Notes: a model not told the origin generated them from the sequence alone. Positions 1 through 8,092 are shown, numbered from the stretch's first letter. The stretch is DNA of 64,000 nt from JAZDGX01 sp964482205 (GCA_964482205.1 CAYZWI010000001.1:186001-250000); one strand, 5' to 3'. Made by a program: numbers and translations.

Positions 1-1401
1 ATCGTCGCGGCGGTGGTCGAGAACTTCACCCTCGACGAAGACGCGTTGAAGATCGTCATGAAGCTGCAGGAGAACCTGCACTGGGCGATCGGGCGCGATC
101 GCAAGCACGCCTCCATCGGTGTCTACGACTTCGACACGGTCGATCCGGAGCTGGTCTACACCGTCGAGGATCCCGACGCCTTTCGCTTCGTGCCGCTGGG
201 CGCGAGCGGCGCGGCCCCCTGGTCGTTGCGCGAGATTCTGGCGAAGCACCCGAAGGGCGTGGGCTATGCGCATCTGCTCGCGAAGCACGACCGCTATCCC
301 ATCTTGAAAGACCGCCACGGGCGCGTGCTCTCGATGCCGCCGATCATCAATTCCGAGCAGACGCGCGTGACCGCGAAGACGGGCCGCTTCGTGATCGATG
401 TCACCGGCCTGACCGAGCGCACCGTTTCGCGCGCGTTGAATGTGATCGTGACGAGCCTGCTCGAGAATCTCCCGGGCGCGACCGCGTCCGCGGTCGAGAT
501 CGTGGGGCCCGGCTCCGAGCGGCGCACCACTCCCGACTGGACGCTGCAGCGCATGGACCTCGATCCCGCGCGCGCGCAGGCCATCTTGGGCATTTCGCTT
601 GCGCTTCCCCAAACGCTCGAGCTGCTCGGGCGCATGCGCCACGATCCCACCGCGCTTTCCGACGGCCGCGTGCAGGTCAGCATTCCCGTCTATCGCAGCG
701 ATATCCTGCACGAGATGGATCTCGTCGAGGACCTCGCGATCGGATACGGCTATCACAACATCGTGCCTTCGCTCGTGCCGACCTTCACGGTCGGGGGCGA
801 ACGGGCGATCGAGAAGGCCTCCGATCGCGCGAGGGAAGTCTTCTGCGGGCTGGGCTTCTCGGAAGTGATGACCCTCTCGCTCACCAATTCCGAGGAGCAC
901 GATCGCATGCTCGGCCGGCCGGAATCGGAAGAGACGGTGCAGGTGAAGAATCCCGTTTCCATCGAGCAGTCGATCCTGCGCGCGAGCCTGCTGCCCGGCC
1001 TGCTCGATGTGTTCCGTCGCAATGTGATCCATCCTCTGCCGCAGAGGATCTTCGAAGTGGGCGATGTGACCCGCTGCGACGCGACCGCCGAGACGGGCGC
1101 GCGCGACATCCGCCGCTTCGCTTGCGGAATCGTCTCCGCGCGGGCGAGCTTCGAGGAGGCGAAGGCGCTCGCCGAAGCCGCTCTGCGCGAGTTCGGATGC
1201 GCGGCGGTCTACACGCCGTGCGAAGAGCGGCCCTTCCTTCCCGGGCGCGCGGCCGACGCCTGGATGGAGACTTCCGCCGGGCGCGCGCATCTCATGCGCT
1301 TCGGCGAGACGCATCCCGAAGTGCTCGAGCGCTTCGGCATCCAGAATCCCACCGTGCTGCTGGAAGGGGATCTCGCGCAGCTGGCGGGAGTGAAGGCGTA
1401 G
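1..1401 (+). CDS. pheT: Phenylalanine--tRNA ligase beta subunit, archaeal/eukaryotic type, 5' end missing
   Basis: Beta subunit of PheRS, which with the alpha subunit charges tRNA-Phe in the cytoplasm. The frame is open from base 1, so the start lies outside the window; about 466 residues are present against roughly 550 for the archaeal-type subunit. The visible B3/4 portion holds PPIINSEQT near the 110s, and the B5 end reads VYRSDILHEMDLVEDLAIGY, both typical of the short archaeal/eukaryotic form. The bacterial beta subunit is about 800 residues with an N-terminal tRNA-binding fold and a C-terminal anticodon-binding domain; here the protein stops after the catalytic-like core (FEVGDV), with no such tail. 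It faces murB with 56 bases between the stops. pheS is expected upstream, outside the window. Assignment is by remembered family motifs. Confidence 0.93.
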   Translation: MVAAVVENFTLDEDALKIVMKLQENLHWAIGRDRKHASIGVYDFDTVDPELVYTVEDPDAFRFVPLGASGAAPWSLREILAKHPKGVGYAHLLAKHDRYPILKDRHGRVLSMPPIINSEQTRVTAKTGRFVIDVTGLTERTVSRALNVIVTSLLENLPGATASAVEIVGPGSERRTTPDWTLQRMDLDPARAQAILGISLALPQTLELLGRMRHDPTALSDGRVQVSIPVYRSDILHEMDLVEDLAIGYGYHNIVPSLVPTFTVGGERAIEKASDRAREVFCGLGFSEVMTLSLTNSEEHDRMLGRPESEETVQVKNPVSIEQSILRASLLPGLLDVFRRNVIHPLPQRIFEVGDVTRCDATAETGARDIRRFACGIVSARASFEEAKALAEAALREFGCAAVYTPCEERPFLPGRAADAWMETSAGRAHLMRFGETHPEVLERFGIQNPTVLLEGDLAQLAGVKA

Positions 1402-1457
1402 AGGGGCGCGGCGCAAGTGGCGCGAGGGAAGGCAGGAGCGCGAGGGCGGGCGCGCGA

Positions 1458-2456
1458 TCAGGCGCGCGGGAAGCCGACCTTCTGGACCTCGGGCTCGAGA
1501 TCGATGCCGAAGGCCGCGCGCACGCGCGATTGCGCCAGGGCGATGAGCTCGAGCGCCTCGCGCGCGGTCGCGTTGCCGCGATTGACCATGTAGTTGGCGT
1601 GGCGCGTGGAGATCTGCAGATCGCCCACGCGCATTCCCGACAGCCCCGCCCGTTCGATCAGCCGCCCCGCCGAGAATCCTGCCGGATTGCGAAAGACGCT
1701 GCCGCAAGTCGGTTCGTGCGGCGCATTCCCGCGGCGGCGCGAACGATAAGCGGCCACTTGCGCGCAGAGTTCCTCCGCCCGGCCACGCCGCACCCGAAAC
1801 CGCGCGCTCAGGAGAAAGGCGTGCGTCGGCTCCGAGCCCTTCAAGCGCGAGTGGCGGTAGGCGAGGCCGAGCTCGGGAGGCTCCCACACGCGCGGCGGCG
1901 CTCCCGCTTCGAGCGCCTCCACACTCACGAGCGCGTCGGCCATCTCGCCGCCGAAGGCGCCGGCGTTGTTCACGATCGCCCCGCCGATCGTTCCCGGAAT
2001 TCCCTCGGCCCACTCGAGCCCGGCGTATCCGAAATGCGCCAGACGGCGGGCGACGGCGGAAAGCGAGGCGCCCGCCGGGCACGAGATCAGCATCTCGCCG
2101 GGGCCCTCGTCTCGATGGCCCGCATCCATCTCGTCGCGCTCGCGCGCGCCGGTGCGCGCATCGGTCTTTTCGCGACCGCGCATGGGGGTGAGGGGACGCC
2201 CATCGGCGAAGCGCGGAAGACCGGACGGCAAGCGCACGAGAAGTCCAGGGTAGCCTTCATCGGGGAAGAGGAGATTGCTGCCGAAGCCGATCGCAAAGAC
2301 GGGCATGGCGAGCCCTGCGGCCAAAGCGAGATCGGCGGCGAGATCTTCCTGGGAGCAGGGGCGCGAGAGATAGGCCGCCGGACCGCCGATGCGCCAGGTC
2401 GTCAGGCGGGAGAGCGGAACATTGCGCTGCCAGCGTTCGGGAATGTTTGCGACCAT
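1458..2456 (-). CDS. murB: UDP-N-acetylenolpyruvoylglucosamine reductase
   Basis: Cytoplasmic FAD enzyme that reduces UDP-GlcNAc-enolpyruvate to UDP-MurNAc with NADPH, an early peptidoglycan step. The 332 residues show TTWRIGG near 19-25, the FAD loop GFGSNLL at 57-63, GIPGTIGGAIVNNAGA near 152-166, the proton-donor serine in CGSVFRNP (Ser253) and the conserved glutamate in LEPEV (Glu323). No tyrosine-containing loop is evident before SVFRNP, which fits type II MurB. Residues about 85-120 form an unusual charged insert (RGREKTDARTGARERDEMDA). The ATG at 2456 has only a weak GAAAG upstream. The gene lies 23 bases behind tRNA-Leu in the same direction and may be transcribed from the tRNA promoter. 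Confidence 0.95.
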   Translation of the reverse strand: MVANIPERWQRNVPLSRLTTWRIGGPAAYLSRPCSQEDLAADLALAAGLAMPVFAIGFGSNLLFPDEGYPGLLVRLPSGLPRFADGRPLTPMRGREKTDARTGARERDEMDAGHRDEGPGEMLISCPAGASLSAVARRLAHFGYAGLEWAEGIPGTIGGAIVNNAGAFGGEMADALVSVEALEAGAPPRVWEPPELGLAYRHSRLKGSEPTHAFLLSARFRVRRGRAEELCAQVAAYRSRRRGNAPHEPTCGSVFRNPAGFSAGRLIERAGLSGMRVGDLQISTRHANYMVNRGNATAREALELIALAQSRVRAAFGIDLEPEVQKVGFPRA

Positions 2457-2479
2457 CGGCTTTCAGAATCGAGGTCCCG

Positions 2480-2563
2480 TGCGGGAGGTCGGAATCGAAC
2501 CGACACGGGGTTTCCCCCACGGGATTTTGAGTCCCGCGCGTCTACCAGTTTCACCACTCCCGC
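2480..2563 (-). tRNA. tRNA-Leu (anticodon CAA)
   Basis: Reads as an 84-nt class II tRNA on the minus strand. The seven-base acceptor stem GCGGGAG pairs with CTCCCGC. The anticodon loop is C-T-C-A-A-A-A, giving anticodon CAA for UUG codons. There is a long variable arm (GTGGGGGAAACCCCGT) and a canonical T-arm with GGTTCGATTCC. The discriminator base is A, as leucine requires. CCA is not encoded: the next bases are CGG. Confidence 0.96.
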
Positions 2564-2609
2564 TTGATCGGTCCGCGGCGCAAGCGAGCGTCCGCGGGAA
2601 CGAGGGAAG

Positions 2610-2638
2610 AATGTAGGGCATGGCAGGCCCGCTCGCAA
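2610..2638 (-). promoter_or_regulatory. Probable sigma70-type promoter of tRNA-Leu
   Basis: On the minus strand TTGCGA (2638-2633), a 17-base spacer and TACATT (2615-2610) precede the tRNA by about 46 bases. The same layout recurs before several other genes in the window. Read by eye only. Confidence 0.45.
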
Positions 2639-2683
2639 ATGCTTTCGCGCCGCGGGGAGCGGCGAGGCGGGCGGGATTAGCCC

Positions 2684-2713
2684 TTGACCCCAGCGAGATC
2701 CATTCCGTAGCAT
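2684..2713 (+). promoter_or_regulatory. Probable sigma70-type promoter of tRNA-Ala
   Basis: TTGACC (2684-2689), an 18-base spacer and TAGCAT (2708-2713). Transcription would begin near 2720, a few bases before the tRNA 5' end at 2727. The close fit to a short-leader tRNA gene supports the call. Confidence 0.6.
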
Positions 2714-2726
2714 CATCGCTTCCGAA

Positions 2727-2799
2727 GGGGCTGTAGCTCAGTTGGGAGAGCGCATGACTGGCAGTCATGAGGTCAGGGGTTCGATCCCCCTCAGCTCCA
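2727..2799 (+). tRNA. tRNA-Ala (anticodon GGC)
   Basis: A 73-nt tRNA. The acceptor stem GGGGCTG pairs with CAGCTCC and contains the G3-U70 wobble pair that AlaRS recognises. The D-arm is TAGCTCAGTTGGGAGAGC, the anticodon loop is CTGGCAG (anticodon GGC, reading GCC and GCU), and the T-arm is AGGGGTTCGATCCCCCT. The discriminator is A. CCA is not encoded. Confidence 0.97.
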
Positions 2800-3404
2800 A
2801 GGGACTGAGGTTCTGACACGGTTCAGGGTTCCGTTTCGGGTCTCGTTTGAATGATGGCGGCCTGCGTCATTGGCGCGGGCCGCCCTTCTCTTGATGGGCA
2901 TCCTACCGGCCCACGCGGGAATCTTGGACCCGGGGATCAGACCGTGCGGTCTTCCGATCGCAAGGAGCGCGATCGCTGACGGGCTTTTCGTTGGGGACTT
3001 CTCGCAGGCTCAGTTCTTCACGGGACGCGCCTCGCTGCCCACTCATGCATGCAAAACCGCCGTTTCGGTCCGACGCGAGTCGGCGCCTCAGACTACAAGT
3101 CACGGGTGCTGTACTAGGCGAGTCATGCATTCTGCCAATCATCAGCATGGGGTGGGTCGCGCGCTTGGCGGAATGCTACCGGCCTGTCATGAGTCGTCTT
3201 TTCCCTGGGATTGAGCGACCTCCGCGATCGCTTTTGCTGCCGCTCTAGCTGCGTGCTCGTCCCATTTGGAGCCGCCCAAGAGCGCAGGAGAGTCCCGGCT
3301 CTCGGCTTGGCATCGGCGCCTAATATGGCCCGTCCACACCGGTCTGTGGTAGAATTCCACCTGAGACCGTTCGACCCGAGTGACCTGAAACCAAGGGTGT
3401 ACAT
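2800..3404. other. Intergenic region without a recognisable gene
   Basis: About 600 bases between tRNA-Ala and the next gene. Short frames exist on both strands, but none has a plausible start, family motif or signal peptide. Small palindromes (GACCGTGCGGTC and GCGATCGC near 2940-2975) are visible. No second copy of the tRNA 3' end was seen, so there is no evidence for an integrated element. The downstream end holds the likely promoter of the 3405 gene. Confidence 0.6.
3347..3355 (+). promoter_or_regulatory. Possible extended -10 promoter of the 3405 gene
   Basis: TGG directly before TAGAAT makes an extended -10 element 50 bases before the start codon. No convincing -35 is seen at the proper distance, so this is tentative. 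Confidence 0.3.
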
Positions 3405-3986
3405 ATGCGCCGAATGTCTATTCCCCGCGTGCTACGTCTGACCCTGATCCCCGCAGTCGTGCTCGCCATGCTGATTTCATCGCCGGTGGCGGAGGCCGAT
3501 GAACCCATGCTGGCCGTCCGGCTCCTCGATGGCGGAGACGCGATCTACGCCGTGAGCGAGATCGACCGGGTCGTCTTCGAGGGCGACTCGCTGTTCGTCC
3601 TGAAGTCCGGTGCGTCGGAGAGCCACGCGCTCGGCTCGGTCGAGAAGATCGAGTTCCTCTGGGGCTTCTCGGGCGTGGCCGAACCCGAGGAGGTGGCCCA
3701 TGTCCTCAAGGCCTTGCGCCTCTTTCAGAACCGGCCCAATCCCTTCACGCCTGTGACGAAGATCGGCTTCGAGCTTGCGCAGGCTGGCCGGGTGGAGCTC
3801 GCGGTCTACAGCGTGGACGGACGACTGATCCGGACGCTGATCAACGAGGATCGTCATGCCGGGTCGCACGAAGCGATCTGGGATGGTTGCGACGCCGAAG
3901 GCAAGAAGGTCGCGAGCGGAGTCTATTTCTACAAGCTTGCCGCGCCGGGTATCGCAGAGAGCCGGCGGATGATCCTGCTGCCGTGA
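3405..3986 (+). CDS. Small secreted protein with C-terminal FlgD-like Ig (sorting-tail type) domain
   Basis: 193 residues. An N-terminal signal peptide (RVLRLTLIPAVVLAMLISS, cleavage near AEA at about 30) is followed by a short beta-rich segment with two I/VxxVxF-like units (IDRVVFEGDSL, VEKIEFLWG). From about residue 105 comes a FlgD-like Ig fold: FQNRPNPFTPVTKIGFEL, VYSVDGRLIRTL, WDGCDAEGKKVASGVYFYKL. In FCB-group bacteria such C-terminal domains occur on exported proteins and resemble type IX sorting tails. There is almost no passenger here, so it may be a minimal surface protein or an anchor. The start ATG at 3405 has a modest AAGGG upstream. The 4054 gene follows after 67 bases and shares the short IDxLxF-type segment, so the two may be one transcription unit. 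Confidence 0.8.
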   Translation: MRRMSIPRVLRLTLIPAVVLAMLISSPVAEADEPMLAVRLLDGGDAIYAVSEIDRVVFEGDSLFVLKSGASESHALGSVEKIEFLWGFSGVAEPEEVAHVLKALRLFQNRPNPFTPVTKIGFELAQAGRVELAVYSVDGRLIRTLINEDRHAGSHEAIWDGCDAEGKKVASGVYFYKLAAPGIAESRRMILLP

Positions 3987-4053
3987 GCGTGGTGTTCATG
4001 AGCACACGACGAAGAGCGGTCGAGATCGAGGCAGCCCGAAGGAGGATCGAGCG

Positions 4054-5076
4054 ATGAGACGGCGGACGATGGTGGTGCTGGGCATCGGGCTGGTACTGAC
4101 GCTGGTCCTGGGTGTCACGGTGAGCCAAGGCGAATGGAAGATGCGCGTGCACGAGGGGACGGGCGTGACGGAGTTTACGGCATCGAACATCGACAGCCTG
4201 ACCTTCTACGAATTTACCCTGGCATTGCCGATGGTGGAAGTGCCGGCCGGGGTTTTCACTATGGGCGACGGCTCAGCCGAATGCGGGACGCAGCAGCACG
4301 AGGCGACGCTGACGCGGAGCTTCTACCTGGGCCAGCACGAGGTGACGAACCAGGAGTACCTGGAGGCGGTGCAGTGGGCCTTCGACCATGGATATGTGAC
4401 GGCGACGAGCGGTTCGGTGATAGACAATCTGGATGGTAGCACGCGGGAGCTTCTGGATCTGGACACATACTGCGAGATCGCGTTCCTCGGTGGCGTGTTC
4501 ACCTTGTTTGATTTTGGCCACGGGATCAACCCTGACCATCCGGTGAAGAAGGTGACCTGGTACGGAGCGGCAGCGTACTGTGACTGGCTGAGCCTTCGGG
4601 CGGGGCTGCCCCGGGCCTACAACCACTCCACTTGGCAATGCAATGGAGGCGACCCCTACAGCGCCCAAGGCTACCGCCTGCCCACGGACGCGGAGTGGGA
4701 GTACGCGGCGCAATGGGACGACGAGCGGATCTACCCATGGGGGAACGAGGCTCCCGACTGCAATCGCGCGAACTATGAGGGTTGCGTCAACTGGACCTTG
4801 CCGGTGGGGAGCTGTCCGGACGCACCGGCGGTGCCGGGTCTTTCCGACGTGGCTGGGAATGTGTGGGAATGGTGCAATGACTGGTTCGTCTGCGGTCTGG
4901 GGACGAGTCCGGTTACGGATCCTCCGGGCCCGACGAGTGGAACATACCGGGTGCTTCGCGGGGGCTCCTGGTACCACACCAACAGCTACCTGCGATGCGC
5001 GCATCGGAACGACTACAGCCCGTACAACAGTGAAGTCTATATCGGCTTCCGAGTATCCAAGACGATTGCCCCTTGA
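4054..5076 (+). CDS. Secreted SUMF1/FGE-fold protein lacking the catalytic cysteines
   Basis: 340 residues with a signal peptide (VVLGIGLVLTLVLGVTV), a short FTASNIDSLTFYEF segment, then a formylglycine-generating-enzyme (SUMF1) fold from about residue 65. Motifs in order are VEVPAGVFTMGDG, YLGQHEVTNQEYLEA, HPVKKVTWYGAAAYCDWLS, YRLPTDAEWEYAA, YPWGNEAPDCNRANY, VAGNVWEWCNDWF and RVLRGGSWYHTNSYLRCAHR. Genuine FGE has two copper-binding cysteines just after the GGSW/Y motif; here the first is His and the second Leu, so sulfatase-activating chemistry is not expected. Many bacterial SUMF1-fold proteins are binding or structural modules. The RBS AGGAGGA lies 10-16 bases upstream. Five or more other cysteines (for example CDW, CNGG, CVNW) suggest disulfides in an exported protein. 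Confidence 0.85.
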   Translation: MRRRTMVVLGIGLVLTLVLGVTVSQGEWKMRVHEGTGVTEFTASNIDSLTFYEFTLALPMVEVPAGVFTMGDGSAECGTQQHEATLTRSFYLGQHEVTNQEYLEAVQWAFDHGYVTATSGSVIDNLDGSTRELLDLDTYCEIAFLGGVFTLFDFGHGINPDHPVKKVTWYGAAAYCDWLSLRAGLPRAYNHSTWQCNGGDPYSAQGYRLPTDAEWEYAAQWDDERIYPWGNEAPDCNRANYEGCVNWTLPVGSCPDAPAVPGLSDVAGNVWEWCNDWFVCGLGTSPVTDPPGPTSGTYRVLRGGSWYHTNSYLRCAHRNDYSPYNSEVYIGFRVSKTIAP

Positions 5077-5091
5077 CCCCTTACTCCTTTG

Positions 5092-5118
5092 CCCCTGGCC
5101 CCTTCCGGGGGCCAGGGG
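5092..5118 (+). terminator. Hairpin terminator after the SUMF1-fold gene
   Basis: CCCCTGGCCCC (5092-5102) pairs perfectly with GGGGCCAGGGG (5108-5118) across a five-base loop, 16 bases after the stop. No T-run follows, so termination efficiency is uncertain. Confidence 0.5.
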
Positions 5119-5148
5119 TCTGAGCGCGGCGCCGATCATTGAGGTAGG

Positions 5149-5187
5149 AAAACGAAGGCGCGCCGGCGGATCTCGACCGGCGCGCCT
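5149..5187 (-). terminator. Intrinsic terminator of clpP
   Basis: AGGCGCGCCGG (5156-5166) pairs with CCGGCGCGCCT (5177-5187), an 11-bp perfect stem. On the minus strand it is followed by TCGTTTTCC (5155-5147), a U-tract in the correct orientation for clpP, which ends at 5227. Confidence 0.75.
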
Positions 5188-5226
5188 CATCACGCAAGGA
5201 GGCAACGAAAGCGAAAGGTCAGCCCA

Positions 5227-5892
5227 CTACGATTCGATCTCCGCGCGACGCGTGACCACGCGATCGACGAGGCCGTACGCGCGCGCATCCTCGGCCGTCA
5301 GCCAGAAGTCGCGATCCACATCGCGGGTGACCGTCTCCAGGTCCTTGCCCACGGCATCGGCGACCACCTGGTTGTAGCGCCGGCGCATGCGCACGATCTC
5401 GGTGGAGGCGATTTCGAGATCGGACGCCTGCCCGAAGCTCTGGCTCGAGGGTTGGTGCATCATGAACCGGGAATGGGGGAGGCTCAGGCGCTGGCCCTTG
5501 TCTCCCGCGAGAAACACCATCACCGCCGCGCTCGCGCACAACCCGGAAACGAGCGTGCGAATAGGCGGCGCGACGAATTGCAGCATGTCGAGGATGCCGA
5601 ACCCGGAATCGGCCTCGCCGCCGGGCGAGTTGATGATCACCGTGATCGGCTTCTCTTTCGATTCCGCTTCGAGAATGAGAAGCTGCATGTAGACCCGGCG
5701 GGCAAGCTCGTCGCTGATCGACTCGCTGACCATGATCGTGCGGGTCTTGAGGGCCTTCTCCTGCAGGCGGGCGTCCGCCTCGCCGGGACTGTCATCGTCT
5801 CCGTCATCGTCGTCCTCGTCAGGGTCTTCCTGTCCCCGATTGCGCCGCAGCGCATCCGCGACCCGCGCTCTCATCCTGCGTTCCTGCTCCAT
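5227..5892 (-). CDS. clpP: ATP-dependent Clp protease proteolytic subunit with acidic N-terminal extension
   Basis: Serine peptidase subunit that forms the tetradecameric ClpP chamber fed by Clp ATPases in the cytoplasm. The ATG at 5892 is chosen because GAGAGGG lies just upstream and the family homology begins soon after; longer frames reach 6015 without an RBS. In the 221-residue product the triad is Ser121 (GLCASAAVMVFLAG), His146 (FMMHQPS) and Asp195 (DRDFWLTAEDARAYGLVD), with the INSPGGE oxyanion segment at 87-93. Residues 21-40 form a nearly pure acidic run (EDPDEDDDDGDDD) that is absent from typical ClpP, where a short cleaved propeptide stands. No clpX or tig lies beside it; the nearest same-strand gene upstream is trmB, 306 bases away. 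Confidence 0.94.
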   Translation of the reverse strand: MEQERRMRARVADALRRNRGQEDPDEDDDDGDDDSPGEADARLQEKALKTRTIMVSESISDELARRVYMQLLILEAESKEKPITVIINSPGGEADSGFGILDMLQFVAPPIRTLVSGLCASAAVMVFLAGDKGQRLSLPHSRFMMHQPSSQSFGQASDLEIASTEIVRMRRRYNQVVADAVGKDLETVTRDVDRDFWLTAEDARAYGLVDRVVTRRAEIES

Positions 5893-6198
5893 CGAACCCT
5901 CTCTGCCTTCGGTCCCTGAAGGACCGGCCGCTCGTCTTCGCTTCCCGCCATCCGTGGCGGTCCCTTGAATCATCGGCGAAGAAGCCCTTCTTCTGTAGCC
6001 ATCTGGACGGCACACCGTGCGCAGCCCGTGCGGGTTCCGGCCGCCCGCGACAACCGGCGAGGGACTCTAGCACCCTCCCGGGCACCCGGCCAGGGCCCGC
6101 TTTCGGGCCCGCCTGCGGGCTGCGGGCGCGGTCGCCTCCACGCCGGGCGCGCGCCCCAGGGAAGCCTCTTCACGCACGCGTTCGCAGGCCAGTGAAGC
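5893..6198. other. Leader region between trmB and clpP with hairpins
   Basis: About 300 bases with no gene. GGGCCCG (6093-6099) pairs with CGGGCCC (6104-6110) around CTTT, a possible trmB terminator without a U-tract. Nearer clpP are the palindrome GAAGAAGGGCTTCTTC (5979-5994) and a CGGTCC/GGACCG hairpin (about 5910-5928). A weak minus-strand -10-like TAGAGT lies at 6069-6064. A structured clpP leader is possible but unproven. Confidence 0.4.
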
Positions 6199-6876
6199 TC
6201 ACCCTGCGCGATTCAAGAGGTAGCGGCCCCACCACAGGGCGCGACCCGCGCGCCGCCACTTGAGCTCGTAGTTCGAAGGGTGCCTCGAAAGGTCGTCTTC
6301 CGGCCAATCGATTTGCGAGAATCGCTCATCGCCCGCGAGCAGAGAACGAATCACTTCCGCGTACGCGGCATCGTCCGTGCCCACGCGAATCTCGCCCGCG
6401 GGGGCGAGGGCCGCGGCCGCGAGGTCGAGCAGCGCCGGGCGGAAGACGCGCCGCTTCTGATGCCGCTTCTTCGGCCAGGGATCGGGAAAGTAGATGTGAA
6501 TGGCGCGCAGGCTCGCGGGAGGGACCCAGCGGGCGAGGACATCGAGGCCGTCGGCGCGCATCATGCGCACGCCGGGAAGCTTCGCGCGGCTGATCCTGCG
6601 CACCGCCACGCGATAGAACCGGCCCGCCCGCTCGACGCCGAGATAACGGACTTCCGGATGCGCGCGGGCCGCTTCCTTCAGGAACATGCCCTTGCCCGAT
6701 CCGATCTCCAGCTCGACGGGCCCTTCGTCGCCGAAGAGCGACGGCCAGTCGAACGGCGGAGTCCACCGCGTGGGATCGACCTCGATGGGATCGCGAATGG
6801 GCTCATCCGGCTGCGGGGGCATCGCCCCTTCCGCATCCCCCTCGTCCCGCTCGCCGCGCGCGCTCTCAGGCATCAT
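6199..6876 (-). CDS. trmB: tRNA (guanine-N7)-methyltransferase
   Basis: Methylates G46 of tRNA variable loops with S-adenosylmethionine. The ATG at 6876 overlaps the mrp stop as ATGA, and a second ATG follows directly. The 225-residue product has an acidic, poorly conserved first 40 residues, then the SAM-binding motif VELEIGSGKGMFLKEAA, YLGVERAGRFY and the family signature IHIYFPDPWPKKRHQKRRVF. The C-terminal region GTDDAAYAEVI...SNYELKWRRAGRAL matches the TrmB end. The overlap implies translational coupling to mrp. Confidence 0.93.
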   Translation of the reverse strand: MMPESARGERDEGDAEGAMPPQPDEPIRDPIEVDPTRWTPPFDWPSLFGDEGPVELEIGSGKGMFLKEAARAHPEVRYLGVERAGRFYRVAVRRISRAKLPGVRMMRADGLDVLARWVPPASLRAIHIYFPDPWPKKRHQKRRVFRPALLDLAAAALAPAGEIRVGTDDAAYAEVIRSLLAGDERFSQIDWPEDDLSRHPSNYELKWRRAGRALWWGRYLLNRAG

Positions 6877-7949
6877 GCGCCTGCGTCCTTCCCCTGCGCG
6901 TCGCGCCCGCCTTCGTGCACCCGGCGCAGCACGCGCTCGGCGATCTCCTGAAACGCGCGCGCCGCAGTGGAATCGGGAGCGCGGCGCACGATGGGAACGC
7001 CCTCGTCGCCGCCCGCCGCCACCGCGGGATCGATCGGCACGCGGCCGAGCACTTCCACGCCCAGGCGCTCGATCTCTTTCGCCAGCGCGCCGCGCGGGAA
7101 GATCTCGCTCGACTGGTGGCAATGCGGGCAAACGAAGAGGCCCATGTTCTCGACCACGCCGAGCACGGGAATGTTCACCTTGCGGAACATGCGCACGCCG
7201 CGAATCGCGTCGATCAAGGCGACATCCTGCGGCGTGGTCACGATCACGACTCCCGAAGGGTTCGCCTTCTGCGCGATCGAGATCTGGATGTCTCCCGTTC
7301 CGGGGGGAAGATCGAGCACGAGATGATCGACGCCGGTCCAGTCCACATCCGACAAGAGCTGCTCCATCGCGCGGCTCGCCAGCGGGCCGCGCCAGATGAT
7401 CGGGTCGAGCCCGTCGACGAGAAAGCCGAGCGACATCGCCCGGATGCCGTGCGCGGGAATGGGGGCGAGCTTGCCTTCGCTGGAAGTGGGCCGCCGATCG
7501 GCCACGCCCAGCATCGTGGGTACGCTCGGGCCATGGATGTCGGCGTCGAGCAACCCCACGTGATGGCCGCGCGAGGCGATCGCGAGGGCGAGATTGACGG
7601 CGACGGTGGACTTGCCCACGCCGCCCTTGCCGCTCGCGACCGCGATCTTGTGACGGATGCCGGGGGCGAGGTCCTCGATCTTCGGCGCCTGCGCTTGGGC
7701 TTCGTGCGCGGGCGCTTCGGCGCCCAGGTCGAGATCGAAGGGGATGCGCGCCTGCGCGAGCTTCGCGCGCACCTCGGACTCGATCGCCTGCACGGCTTCG
7801 GGCCGGCTCGTGGTCACTTCCAGGCGAATGCGCATCCGTTCGCCCTGCGGCTCGACCGAGGTCACATATCCGAGCTCGACGATGTCGCGATCGAGTCCGG
7901 GAAACCGCACCGTGCGCAGGATGGCGAGGACCTCTTCGATCCGGTTCAT
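6873..7949 (-). CDS. Mrp/ApbC-family P-loop Fe-S cluster carrier ATPase
   Basis: Soluble ParA/MinD-like ATPase that carries Fe-S clusters to apoproteins. The ATG at 7949 follows GGGAGGGAC by a normal distance; the longer upstream frame has no RBS and no homology. The 358 residues start with a DUF59/MIP18-type domain (about 1-75). Then comes the deviant Walker A ASGKGGVGKST near 105-115, the switch motif LLDADIHGPSVP, LGFLVDG, WRGPLASRA, VLDLPPGTGD and the cluster-binding CPHC motif in ENMGLFVCPHCHQ. An Ala/Gln-rich linker (about 77-92) joins the domains. It overlaps trmB by ATGA. Confidence 0.94.
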   Translation of the reverse strand: MNRIEEVLAILRTVRFPGLDRDIVELGYVTSVEPQGERMRIRLEVTTSRPEAVQAIESEVRAKLAQARIPFDLDLGAEAPAHEAQAQAPKIEDLAPGIRHKIAVASGKGGVGKSTVAVNLALAIASRGHHVGLLDADIHGPSVPTMLGVADRRPTSSEGKLAPIPAHGIRAMSLGFLVDGLDPIIWRGPLASRAMEQLLSDVDWTGVDHLVLDLPPGTGDIQISIAQKANPSGVVIVTTPQDVALIDAIRGVRMFRKVNIPVLGVVENMGLFVCPHCHQSSEIFPRGALAKEIERLGVEVLGRVPIDPAVAAGGDEGVPIVRRAPDSTAARAFQEIAERVLRRVHEGGRDAQGKDAGA

Positions 7950-8092
7950 CGTCCCTCCCTGTTCGTCATGCCTGTGTGGATCTCGAGGCGCGAGCCCCCA
8001 TCCCGCTGGGCCGCCCGCGCGCAAGTCTGCGGGCGGAAAACGACGCATTCGCTCCTCGGCCGCGCGCCGCGGCGCCTTCTGGAAAGCGGCCG

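Noticed and set aside
2727..5187. Genomic island inserted at tRNA-Ala
   Set aside because: The two exported-protein genes next to the tRNA looked accessory, but no repeat of the tRNA 3' end, integrase or mobility gene was found downstream.
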